From Acidimicrobium sp. UBA3029 (lineage in GTDB: Bacteria > Actinomycetota > Acidimicrobiia > Acidimicrobiales > Ilumatobacteraceae), in contig DFDK01000060.1 in assembly GCA_002367695.1 (NCBI GenBank), positions 719 through 15,297 of the forward strand: a stretch of DNA of 14,579 bases, given 5' to 3'. Both the position numbers and the translations under genes were made by a program. Below the pieces are notes generated by a model. The model ran no database searches, was not told the DNA's origin, and saw nothing but the letters and a program-made list of their open reading frames with translations. Positions 6,988 to 13,743 of the stretch are shown here, in pieces (the stretch's first letter is position 1; every line of letters begins with the position of its first letter).

Positions 6988-8049
6988 CTACTGAGCAGCA
7001 GGTAGCACTCGCACAGCATCTGGTAACACGTCGATCATTGTTTGGTCCCCATCGCGAAGCCCAATTGACGTTTCGTCGTTGGGCACTTCGGCCACAAGCG
7101 TGACTCCGCCGATACTCAAGGCCACACGCAAGGTAGAACCCGCAAAGGTGACGTGCTCAATCCTCGCAGCATGCGCACCCGTGCCAACCCTGATGCGCTC
7201 CGGTCTGATCAAGACTGTTCCATCACCTAGCGGTGAGTGATCTGGTGCGCTAAACCTCTCGCCCGCAACAACGACAACACCGCGTTCAACAACAGTCCCT
7301 GGAACCAAGTTGGCAGCACCGATAAAGCGAGCAACGTTAATTGAGGCTGGCATCTCATAAATTTCTCGTGGACTGCCAACTTGAATAAGGCTTCCATCGC
7401 GCATCACACCGATGCGATCGCTCATGGTAAACGCTTCATGTTGATCGTGCGTTACATAAATAAATGTGATGCCTATTTGCCGTTGCAAGGTCGCAAGTTC
7501 TATTTGCAAACGTGCACGCAACTGTGCGTCTAACGCACCAAGTGGCTCGTCGAGCAGCAATACGCTCGGCTCAAGCACAAGGGCTCGCGCAAGAGCGACT
7601 CGTTGTTGCTCGCCACCAGAAAGTTGGTGCACCCTGCGACCACTAAATGATCCAAGAGCCACCAAGTCGAGCGCCTGCATGACACGTTCTTTTTCAGGCT
7701 GCGCCGAAACGCTTCCCACTTTCTCAAACCGTAATCCGAACGCAACGTTGTCATACACATTGAGATGCGGAAACAGTGCATAGTTTTGGAAAACGGTATT
7801 GAGTGGTCGTGCCTCTGGCTCATCATCGGTGACGTCTCTGTCATCAATGAAAACTTGACCAGAGTCTGGAATCTCAAAACCACCGATCATTCGCAGCGTC
7901 GTGGTCTTGCCGCATCCCGATGGTCCTAATAACGAAAAAAACTCTCCAGCATGAATATCAAGAGACACGTTATTCACAACGACGCGATCGCCGTATGACT
8001 TGTTGAGCCCCCGAAGCGTGACAGAACCATCTAAAACCTGCGGTGTCAT
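6988..8049 (-). CDS. potA: ABC transporter ATP-binding protein, PotA/CysA type
   Basis: A 353-residue cytoplasmic ATPase that drives the importer. Walker A is GPSGCGKTT (42-50), the Q-loop Q88, the signature LSGGEQQR (143-150), Walker B VLLLDEP (163-169), and the switch histidine H201. A C-terminal TOBE-type regulatory domain follows (about 275-350). The ATG at 8049 is chosen because AAGGGGG (8054-8060) gives a Shine-Dalgarno 4 nt upstream. A longer in-frame reading from 8124 runs through the tRNA gene and is not protein-coding. The gene begins 17 nt after the tRNA 3' end, so it is probably read from the tRNA transcript. It converges with the permease gene and is the only ATPase gene in the window, so it is the likely partner of the two permeases. 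This is one of the few genes here with a strong ribosome-binding site. Confidence 0.93.
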   Translation of the reverse strand: MTPQVLDGSVTLRGLNKSYGDRVVVNNVSLDIHAGEFFSLLGPSGCGKTTTLRMIGGFEIPDSGQVFIDDRDVTDDEPEARPLNTVFQNYALFPHLNVYDNVAFGLRFEKVGSVSAQPEKERVMQALDLVALGSFSGRRVHQLSGGEQQRVALARALVLEPSVLLLDEPLGALDAQLRARLQIELATLQRQIGITFIYVTHDQHEAFTMSDRIGVMRDGSLIQVGSPREIYEMPASINVARFIGAANLVPGTVVERGVVVVAGERFSAPDHSPLGDGTVLIRPERIRVGTGAHAARIEHVTFAGSTLRVALSIGGVTLVAEVPNDETSIGLRDGDQTMIDVLPDAVRVLPAAQ

Positions 8050-8066
8050 CTTTCCCCCTTTTTTTG

Positions 8067-8139
<73 letters not shown>

Positions 8140-8147
8140 GTGCTACT

Positions 8148-8175
8148 CACGGTTTGACGCCGTCAATCTACCGTG
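8148..8175. terminator. Strong hairpin between the SDR stop and tRNA-Ala
   Basis: Two nested inverted repeats form one long stem: CACGGT (8148-8153) pairs with ACCGTG (8170-8175), and TTGACG (8154-8159) pairs with CGTCAA (8161-8166), with only a 3-nt bulge. That gives about 11 base pairs around a 3-nt loop. It begins 1 nt after the SDR stop on the minus strand. There is no T-run after it, so it may be a U-less actinobacterial terminator, a processing site or an operator. A possible -10 (TAGATT, 8165-8170, minus) lies within it, but its best -35 (TTGAAA, 8191-8196) is 20 bp away. Confidence 0.45.
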
Positions 8176-8176
8176 G

Positions 8177-8956
8177 CTAGGCCCTCATAGTTTCAATATT
8201 GCCATCGACCGGAAGCACCTGACCCGTAATAAATCTCGCTGCTGAAGAACTCAAAAAGACTGCCGAGGCAGCAATATCGCTTGCATCAACGAATGTCTGC
8301 AATGAAACTTGTTTCTCATAACCGGTGCGAATGTCGCTCGCTGTCGCACCAGTTGCCAACGCCTCCCGCTCAATCACTCCATCCATGCGCGGACCACTCA
8401 CCGACCCGGGGCATATCGCGTTCACTCGCACACCAAACTCGCCGAGTTCCATTGCCCACGATTTAGTCAGCCCAATGATCCCCCACTTTGCAGCAACATA
8501 TGGCGAACGCAATGGGTATCCAAATATTCCTGCGCTCGTAGAAATGTTAATGATCGAGCCTTTTGATTTCAGCAGCATCGGCACAGCGACATGAGTACAA
8601 CGAAATGTGCCGCCAAGGTTGATACGCACACATTCGTCGTAGGCATCTGGATCCATTTCATCTACTCGTGCTGTTGGGCCAGGCACTCCAACATTGTTGA
8701 CCAAGATGTCGAGACCGCCAAGGTCGCGTTCGATTGCCACAAACATTGCTTCGACATCGCTCGTTTTTGAGACATCACAGATGTAGTTGGGCTTTGTTGA
8801 ATCATTAACATCGCACACCACCACGGTTGCGCCAGCATTTCTCATTCCGTCGGCAATCGCTTTACCGATACCAGAACCACCACCAGTGACCAATGCACGC
8901 AGACCAGTTAAGCCAAAATTAGCGATGTTGATCGATGCGTTTGTTGATGCGTTCAT
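8177..8956 (-). CDS. SDR-family NAD(P)-dependent oxidoreductase
   Basis: A classical short-chain dehydrogenase/reductase of 259 residues from the ATG at 8956. An in-frame TTG at 8977 would add 7 residues and overlap rsfS by 11 nt. Counting from that TTG, the cofactor glycine motif is TGGGSGIG (31-38), NNVG lies at 94-97, N120 is the catalytic Asn, and the active-site pair is Y160-x3-K164. The Ser position of the triad falls in ISTSAG (145-150); by the usual 13-residue spacing to Tyr it would be T147, flanked by S146 and S148, so the exact catalytic residue is unsure. CDV at 55-57 after beta-2 suggests NAD(H) preference. It lies 10 nt after the rsfS stop and may belong to that housekeeping string or to the amine block beyond the tRNA. 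Substrate unknown. Confidence 0.88.
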   Translation of the reverse strand: MNASTNASINIANFGLTGLRALVTGGGSGIGKAIADGMRNAGATVVVCDVNDSTKPNYICDVSKTSDVEAMFVAIERDLGGLDILVNNVGVPGPTARVDEMDPDAYDECVRINLGGTFRCTHVAVPMLLKSKGSIINISTSAGIFGYPLRSPYVAAKWGIIGLTKSWAMELGEFGVRVNAICPGSVSGPRMDGVIEREALATGATASDIRTGYEKQVSLQTFVDASDIAASAVFLSSSAARFITGQVLPVDGNIETMRA

Positions 8957-8963
8957 ACTCACG

Positions 8964-8969
8964 AACTTA
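8964..8969 (-). promoter_or_regulatory. Candidate internal -10 box (TAAGTT) for the SDR gene
   Basis: Read on the minus strand, TAAGTT ends 7 nt before the ATG at 8956; its first three bases are the rsfS stop codon. It fits the leaderless pattern seen elsewhere in the window and supports the ATG over the upstream TTG. It could equally be chance, since the gene may be read from the upstream operon. Confidence 0.25.
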
Positions 8970-9386
8970 GTCGCCAAGGCCCCAAGTCATCACAGGCACA
9001 TCGAAATACAAGCGCTCGATCTCATAGAAATCGCGTGCCTCTTGGGCAAAAATATGGATCACCACATCGCCGTAGTCAATGAGCACCCACTGCTGCTCAA
9101 CCGTGCCTTCGCTGCGCAATGGGGACCGACCAAGTTTTTCGCGCACTTTGTGGCTGACCTCGCTTTGGATTGCACCCACTTGACGCGAGTTACTTGCAGT
9201 CGCAACCACAAACAATTCGGTGATTGCTAATACATCGCCAACATTGAGCACCGTAATGTTCGTGCCCTGTTTCTCGTCTGCCGCACGTGCCGCTACTTGG
9301 GCGAGTTGTAACGCTGCCGAAACTTTTGGCTTTGCTACTGGTTTCTTGGCTACTGGTCTCTTGGCTACTGGTTTTTTCTCAGCCAT
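8967..9386 (-). CDS. rsfS: Ribosomal silencing factor RsfS
   Basis: A 139-residue protein of the RsfS/Iojap family, which binds large-subunit protein uL14 and blocks joining of the ribosomal subunits when nutrients are scarce. The conserved core is complete: DVLAITELFVVATASNSRQV, then GAIQSEV, and then the hallmark WVLIDYGDVVIHIF with FYEIERLY. The ATG at 9386 is chosen because it overlaps the stop of the preceding gene by 8 nt (ATGGCTGA); an in-frame start at 9524 would only add residues from the other gene's coding region. The first 20 residues are a Lys/Pro/Val/Ala repeat (KKPVAKRPVAKKPVAK) that precedes the usual family domain. The position after nadD matches the common nadD-rsfS linkage. 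Confidence 0.93.
   Translation of the reverse strand: MAEKKPVAKRPVAKKPVAKPKVSAALQLAQVAARAADEKQGTNITVLNVGDVLAITELFVVATASNSRQVGAIQSEVSHKVREKLGRSPLRSEGTVEQQWVLIDYGDVVIHIFAQEARDFYEIERLYFDVPVMTWGLGD
9334..9378. repeat. Three 15-bp tandem repeats coding the RsfS N-terminal tail
   Basis: Units 9334-9348, 9349-9363 and 9364-9378 share GCTACTGGT followed by TTCTTG, CTCTTG or TTTTTC. Read on the minus strand they encode repeated (K/R)PVAK units. The exact tandem copies suggest slippage expansion, and copy number may vary between strains. Confidence 0.8.
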
Positions 9387-10686
9387 CGGTAGCCACGGTC
9401 GTTGGTGGCAGTACTGGCGCAGATGCCAAGAAATCAACAAAGTCCTGGCCCAAAATGATTTGTGCGCCAATTCCCTGCACCGGATCTTTCCATTCGCCGT
9501 AAGAGATCGGTCCGATAACGCCATCGAGACCTATTTTCTTCAATTCCTCTGCAATCACTGTTGTTGTTTTAATCTCAGTTTTTTGTTGCGGACTTATGGT
9601 TAAATTTCTAATCAACGCCACCGTCACATTGAGATAACTCAATCGTTCGACAATCGCGTGAGTGATGTTCGCATCATTGAATGGATTATCCACCTGTGCA
9701 GCGAGCGTGTCATTTGCAATCGTCAGACTGCTTGGCGCCACGCTGGCCATGATCATCAATACTTCAAAAGGGTCCAGTGCATAGATGTCAATCCCCAACG
9801 GGTTATCCGCATCCACGAGAGGCTGCGCGCTCAACTGCCAAACTTGGATTGGGCCACCAAGCACCCTGCGCATAAAGGCACCGATTTCATTGGGTAATTC
9901 TGCGCCTACAAGCGCAGGTTCAAATTGGGCAACTTCAGGTGCAAGCCCCGTGCCGACTGCTGCAGCAACACCGTTCCACATTGCCTTGATATGCGCGAGT
10001 CGATCGAATTCTGGCTCGCCGGCTCTCTGCGTGTAAAGCACTAACGCAGCCTGATCCCCGGTCAACATTTGCTCACCTGCAGGGAAAAATTCGCTATCGA
10101 CTGCGACAGGTTGTGGTGGCAAAGTTGTTTGTGTAGATCGTGAGTTTCTCGACTTAATTGTTGTGGTTGTTGCAGGGTCTTGCATCACCATTGCCGTATT
10201 AACTACTGGAGTTTCAAATGTGACAGGAATCTGTGGCAGCACATTGAGCACTCCTGCCAAGTCATTACGCCCTACCGCACCGACAACACTGAATGTGACG
10301 TCGAGTGCACCCTCGGCTTCAAGCAGCATTGCTTCCACCCCTGCTTGAGCAAACGTATCGGCAATGCGATGAGGCGATTGTCCACCAATGGATTCTGCGC
10401 GTGTGCCAACTGGAAGCGAAATAATCGTGCCACCGACGCCACTTGGATCGAGCACAAATGCGGTAAGCGAAGTGACTTGATTGACTTCATTAATAGTGGC
10501 TAACAATGCTGCAGGAGTTGCTGGTATCAGCAATGCCCCACTGTCGTCTACACGGGTGCCACCAGATGAATGCAATAACGAGCGTGCTGCTATCACGCCA
10601 CCGATGGGCAACAAGCATGCAGATGCGACGCCGCAGGCCAGCGCCGCGAGCATTCTGTTGCGTTGCCGTGAAGGAATTGCGGTCAT
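9379..10686 (-). CDS. Membrane-anchored LCP (LytR-CpsA-Psr)-like protein with degenerate active site
   Basis: A 435-residue protein with a basic N-terminus, one membrane segment (about 12-35) and a long extracytoplasmic part. Two segments resemble the LCP fold, which attaches polymers to the cell wall: FVLDPSGVGGTIISLPVGT (77-95), where active LCPs carry SIPRDT, and GEQMLTGDQAALVLYTQR (204-221), which resembles the GxQxLdGeqALaYvR segment. The catalytic Arg of SIPRDT is Val here, and the usual acidic D after it is Gly. A Thr/Ser-rich linker (169-190) separates the two parts. The C-terminal 80 residues are unassigned. It overlaps nadD by 4 nt (ATGA) and rsfS by 8 nt, a place where other actinobacteria have LCP genes. 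I infer a non-catalytic LCP relative; the family call is moderate. Confidence 0.6.
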   Translation of the reverse strand: MTAIPSRQRNRMLAALACGVASACLLPIGGVIAARSLLHSSGGTRVDDSGALLIPATPAALLATINEVNQVTSLTAFVLDPSGVGGTIISLPVGTRAESIGGQSPHRIADTFAQAGVEAMLLEAEGALDVTFSVVGAVGRNDLAGVLNVLPQIPVTFETPVVNTAMVMQDPATTTTIKSRNSRSTQTTLPPQPVAVDSEFFPAGEQMLTGDQAALVLYTQRAGEPEFDRLAHIKAMWNGVAAAVGTGLAPEVAQFEPALVGAELPNEIGAFMRRVLGGPIQVWQLSAQPLVDADNPLGIDIYALDPFEVLMIMASVAPSSLTIANDTLAAQVDNPFNDANITHAIVERLSYLNVTVALIRNLTISPQQKTEIKTTTVIAEELKKIGLDGVIGPISYGEWKDPVQGIGAQIILGQDFVDFLASAPVLPPTTVATDG

Positions 10687-11297
10687 GAGCGATTAATTCT
10701 CTCACCTGATCCGTACATGCCACGAATCTGAATTTCGTTCAACACTTCAGCAGTCACTAAATAGTCGGTGGGTCGGCCGTCGGCAAATCGCGACCTGAGG
10801 TCGGTGCTGCTCACTTCAAGTCGCGGAGACTCAACTCGAAGCCATTCAAACTGTTTTGGCAAGTCAACACTCACTCCTGGTCGATCGACAACAACAAGTT
10901 GCGACTGTGCGACGACTTGATCAGCTCGCTCCCAACTTGGCAAACCCGCAGCCGCATCATCACCAACAATGGTGAACAACTGAACACCTGGACACTTGTG
11001 TGTAAGACCTTGCAGAGTGTCGGCAGTAAAACTCTTTCCACCGCGATCGATCTCGTCACTCCCAGCCATCAACCCTTCAACATTGCGCACAGCGGCTTCT
11101 ACCAACGCAAACCGGTCTGCTGCCGGCGAAACATCGCGTACACCAGACTTCTGCCATGGATCGTGTGAGACCATCAAGATCACAACATCGAGATTCAGGG
11201 CATGGCGTACATTGATCGCAGTAACGAGATGCCCCACGTGGGGTGGGTCAAAGGTGCCGCCAAACAATCCGATTCTCTGATGCTGAGGTTGCGACAC
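10683..11297 (-). CDS. nadD: Nicotinate-nucleotide adenylyltransferase NadD
   Basis: A 204-residue nucleotidyltransferase that makes nicotinate adenine dinucleotide from NaMN and ATP in NAD synthesis. The ATP-binding motif GGTFDPPHVGH is at 13-23 and the C-terminal SSTDLR at 163-168 is the usual ISSTxIR motif; TDYLVTAEV follows as in the family. The GTG at 11297 is preferred over a GTG at 11351 for two reasons: it puts the GGTFDPPH motif at the usual distance from the N-terminus, and TAGACT lies exactly 7 nt upstream. The gene is first of a minus-strand string with the LCP-like protein (4-nt overlap) and rsfS. Confidence 0.92.
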   Translation of the reverse strand: MSQPQHQRIGLFGGTFDPPHVGHLVTAINVRHALNLDVVILMVSHDPWQKSGVRDVSPAADRFALVEAAVRNVEGLMAGSDEIDRGGKSFTADTLQGLTHKCPGVQLFTIVGDDAAAGLPSWERADQVVAQSQLVVVDRPGVSVDLPKQFEWLRVESPRLEVSSTDLRSRFADGRPTDYLVTAEVLNEIQIRGMYGSGERINRS

Positions 11298-11304
11298 ACC
11301 TTTC

Positions 11305-11310
11305 AGTCTA
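11305..11310 (-). promoter_or_regulatory. Candidate -10 box (TAGACT) for a leaderless nadD transcript
   Basis: On the minus strand TAGACT ends 7 nt before the nadD GTG at 11297. No clear -35 is seen 16-18 bp upstream. This box would drive the nadD / LCP-like / rsfS string, and possibly the SDR. Confidence 0.4.
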
Positions 11311-11388
11311 GAAAGATCTGCTTCTACCTCGGTCGTGCAGTTTTGCCACACTCAACATGGTCGTAAGCATTTCCAATATGTCCCAAAC

Positions 11389-11513
11389 CCAATAAATATA
11401 AGCCTTTAGGAATTTTAAAAAATATTCATTTACCCCTAGCGCAAAACCTGCCGATGAACTAATGTCATAGATCCCCCCATAAACCCCCCACAGAATCGAA
11501 ACGGTCCCCCACC
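11389..11513 (+). promoter_or_regulatory. Sigma-factor upstream region: AT-rich block and C-tract leader
   Basis: The 216-bp stretch between nadD and the sigma factor carries no gene. It holds an AT-rich block (11389-11432) and, closer to the start codon, three C-runs (11473-11478, 11484-11489, 11506-11510). There is no Shine-Dalgarno before the ATG at 11514 and no TANNNT 6-7 nt upstream, so this gene is probably not leaderless like nadD. I cannot place a definite -10/-35. Confidence 0.35.
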
Positions 11514-12341
11514 ATGTCTGACGCAATCGGCCTCTATCTCAACGAAATCGGCAAAGTTGCCCTCCTCAACGCCGAGGACGAGCGCAACCTCTCTAAAGCC
11601 ATCGAAAAGGGTCGCGATGCGGCCACAGCTTTGAAAAAGGGTGAGCGCGGTGCAGCATTGCGCGCCGACCTTCGCGGCGCAGCCAAGGCGAAAGACCACT
11701 TCATCCGCTCAAACCTCCGACTGGTCGTCTCGATCGCCCGTCGTTACCCATTGCCACAGGGCATGGACTTGTTGGACTTGATCCAAGAGGGCAACTTGGG
11801 CCTCGAGCACGCCGTCGACAAGTTTGACTGGCGCCGTGGTTTCAAGTTCTCAACCTACGCAACATTCTGGATCCGTCAGGCCATCGGCCGCGCGCTTGAC
11901 CAGAAGGCCAGCCTCATTCGTATTCCTGGCGATCGCTCAGCAACATTGCGCGCTGCTCTTCGTCAGGGTTCTGGTGATGCAGAAGGTCTCGATGCAATGA
12001 ATGCCGAATTGCACCGCCTCACCACCCCGGTCTCGCTTGACAAGACCATCGGTGACGACGGCGATGCGACTCTTGGCGACTTGGTGCCAAACGACGACAT
12101 CAGCCCAGAAGAGGCAGTGATGTCGATGGTTGACACCGATCTGCTTGACAACTTGCTCAACACACTTGACGAGCGCGCCCGTTACGCAGTCGAGGCACGC
12201 TTCGGCATGCACGATGGCGAGCGCAAAAGCTTCCGTCAAGTTGGCGAAGAACTCGGCGTTACTGCCGAAGCAGCACGCCGACTTGTGAGCCGTGCTGTTG
12301 ACTCGTTGCGCGAAGATTCTGGCGATTTCCTGACCGTCTAA
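11514..12341 (+). CDS. Sigma-70 family RNA polymerase sigma factor (divergent, short region 3)
   Basis: A 275-residue sigma factor. Region 1.2 is at 3-33 (IGLYLNEIGKVALL and after), region 2.1-2.3 at 58-120 (NLRLVVSIARRY, DLIQEGNLGL, KFSTYATFWIRQAI), region 2.4 ends at LIRIP (134-138). Between IRIP and the PVSLD segment only about 33 residues remain, against about 50 in RpoD-like factors, so region 3 is shortened. Region 4.2 (236-267) keeps the helix-turn-helix outline, but the usual TRERIRQIEAKALRKLR reads TAEAARRLVSRAVDSLR; the Arg that contacts the -35 element in RpoD is Ala251. This suggests altered or weak -35 recognition. It has no extended N-terminal region 1.1, as in alternative (group 2-3) factors. 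Which promoters it serves is unknown. Confidence 0.88.
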   Translation: MSDAIGLYLNEIGKVALLNAEDERNLSKAIEKGRDAATALKKGERGAALRADLRGAAKAKDHFIRSNLRLVVSIARRYPLPQGMDLLDLIQEGNLGLEHAVDKFDWRRGFKFSTYATFWIRQAIGRALDQKASLIRIPGDRSATLRAALRQGSGDAEGLDAMNAELHRLTTPVSLDKTIGDDGDATLGDLVPNDDISPEEAVMSMVDTDLLDNLLNTLDERARYAVEARFGMHDGERKSFRQVGEELGVTAEAARRLVSRAVDSLREDSGDFLTV

Positions 12342-12355
12342 AACCCGCTGGGTTT
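12341..12355 (+). terminator. Hairpin terminator after the sigma factor
   Basis: AAACCC-GCT-GGGTTT forms a perfect 6-bp stem with a 3-nt loop, beginning at the last base of the sigma stop codon. The T-run is short (TTTG), which is common for actinobacterial terminators. It separates the sigma gene from the DAHP synthase gene, which starts 38 bp further on. Confidence 0.55.
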
Positions 12356-12393
12356 GACCACGACAGGTTCGTACACTGAAAGTACTGAGCCCT

Positions 12394-13743
12394 ATGACAC
12401 GCAACTGGACACCTTCATCTTGGCAGAGCATGCCTGCTGTGCAACAGCCTCAATGGCCAGACACGGGCGACCTCGAGCGCGCACTGAAGCAGATCTCCAC
12501 GTTTCCTCCACTCGTTTTTGCGGGTGAAGCAAGATCACTTCAAGCAGCCCTTGGTCAAGTAGCAAGTGGCAACGCATTTTTGTTACAGGCTGGCGACTGT
12601 GCAGAAAGTTTTGAAGAGTTCACTGCTGTCAATATTCGTGAAAAGCTTCGCGTTATTTTGCAGATGGCGGTCATGCTCACCTATTCGATGGGCGTTCCTG
12701 TTGTCAAAGTTGGTCGCATCGCTGGTCAGTTTGCAAAGCCTCGTTCGGCCAACACCGAGAAAGTTGGCAACATCGAACTGCCAGTTTTTCGTGGGCACAT
12801 GGTCAACGACCCGAGCCCCCACGAAGATGCTCGACGACCAAACCCAGATCGTTTAATTCAGGCCTATCACCAGTCGGCGAGCACGCTCAACTTGTTGCGT
12901 GCCTTCACCAAGGGCGGCTTTGCAGATCTCAACCGAGTGCACGCTTGGAACCAAGAGTTTGTGGCAACGAGCACAGAAGGCCAGCGCTACGAGCAAGTTG
13001 CTGCCGAGATCGAGCGCGCGCTCGCGTTTATGCGAGCATGCGGTGTTGACACCGAGACCAACAGCGCTCTGCATCAAGTTGACGTCTACACAAGTCATGA
13101 AGCACTCATTTTGGGCTACGAAGAGGCACTCACTCGCCAAGACTCATTAACTGGTGGTTGGTACGACTGCAGCGCTCACATGCTGTGGATCGGCGAACGC
13201 ACGCGTCAACTCGACGGCGCACACATTGAGTTTCTTCGTGGAGTGGGCAACCCAATCGGTTGCAAAATAGGCAAAGAAACAAGCGTCGACTTCGTGCTCA
13301 ACTTGTGCGAAACGCTCAACCCATCACGCATTCCAGGCAGACTCACGTTGATCACTCGCATGGGTGCAGACAACGTTGAAGAAGCATTGCGTCCCCTGCT
13401 ACGTGCTGTACGCGACACTGGACATCCGGTTGTGTGGGCATGCGACCCAATGCATGCCAACACGTTTACCGCTCCAAATGGTCGCAAGACCCGCCACTTT
13501 GACGACATCATTCGTGAGATCACTGGCTTTGTCTCGGCCCACCGTGCAGAAGGCACATGGCCAGGCGGCATCCACATCGAGCTCACAGGCGACAATGTCA
13601 CAGAGTGTCTTGGCGGTGCAGAGGCCGTAAGCAATGAAGATCTCGACACGCGTTACGAAACCGTGTGCGACCCACGTCTAAACGCTCGTCAATCACTTGA
13701 CCTTGCATTCCGCGTTGCAGAACTGATCCGCGACAAGAATTAG
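12394..13743 (+). CDS. aroG: Type II 3-deoxy-D-arabino-heptulosonate-7-phosphate (DAHP) synthase
   Basis: A 449-residue enzyme that joins phosphoenolpyruvate and erythrose 4-phosphate, the first step of the shikimate pathway. It is the type II (plant/actinobacterial) form. Conserved segments include QAGDCAESF (65-73), RIAGQFAKPRS (108-118), GERTRQLDGAH (267-277), DPMHANT (351-357) and HIELTGDNVTECLGG (394-408). The metal ligands expected from the mycobacterial enzyme are all visible: C69, H354, E396 and D426. Length fits the family (about 450-460). The ATG at 12394 lacks a strong Shine-Dalgarno, and TACACT at 12372-12377 is a possible -10. Its stop codon touches the start of the next gene. 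Confidence 0.96.
   Translation: MTRNWTPSSWQSMPAVQQPQWPDTGDLERALKQISTFPPLVFAGEARSLQAALGQVASGNAFLLQAGDCAESFEEFTAVNIREKLRVILQMAVMLTYSMGVPVVKVGRIAGQFAKPRSANTEKVGNIELPVFRGHMVNDPSPHEDARRPNPDRLIQAYHQSASTLNLLRAFTKGGFADLNRVHAWNQEFVATSTEGQRYEQVAAEIERALAFMRACGVDTETNSALHQVDVYTSHEALILGYEEALTRQDSLTGGWYDCSAHMLWIGERTRQLDGAHIEFLRGVGNPIGCKIGKETSVDFVLNLCETLNPSRIPGRLTLITRMGADNVEEALRPLLRAVRDTGHPVVWACDPMHANTFTAPNGRKTRHFDDIIREITGFVSAHRAEGTWPGGIHIELTGDNVTECLGGAEAVSNEDLDTRYETVCDPRLNARQSLDLAFRVAELIRDKN

Noticed and set aside
9387..9524. Longer start for rsfS at 9524
   Set aside because: It lies wholly inside the preceding LCP-like gene and adds residues with no family match; the ATG at 9386 overlaps that gene's stop as coupled genes do.
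11298..11351. NadD start at GTG 11351
   Set aside because: It would push the nucleotide-binding motif 18 residues further from the N-terminus than usual; the GTG at 11297 fits both the family and the upstream TAGACT.
12853..13649. Antisense open frames inside the DAHP synthase gene
   Set aside because: The sense frame is a highly conserved enzyme with all ligands intact; the antisense frames show no family features.
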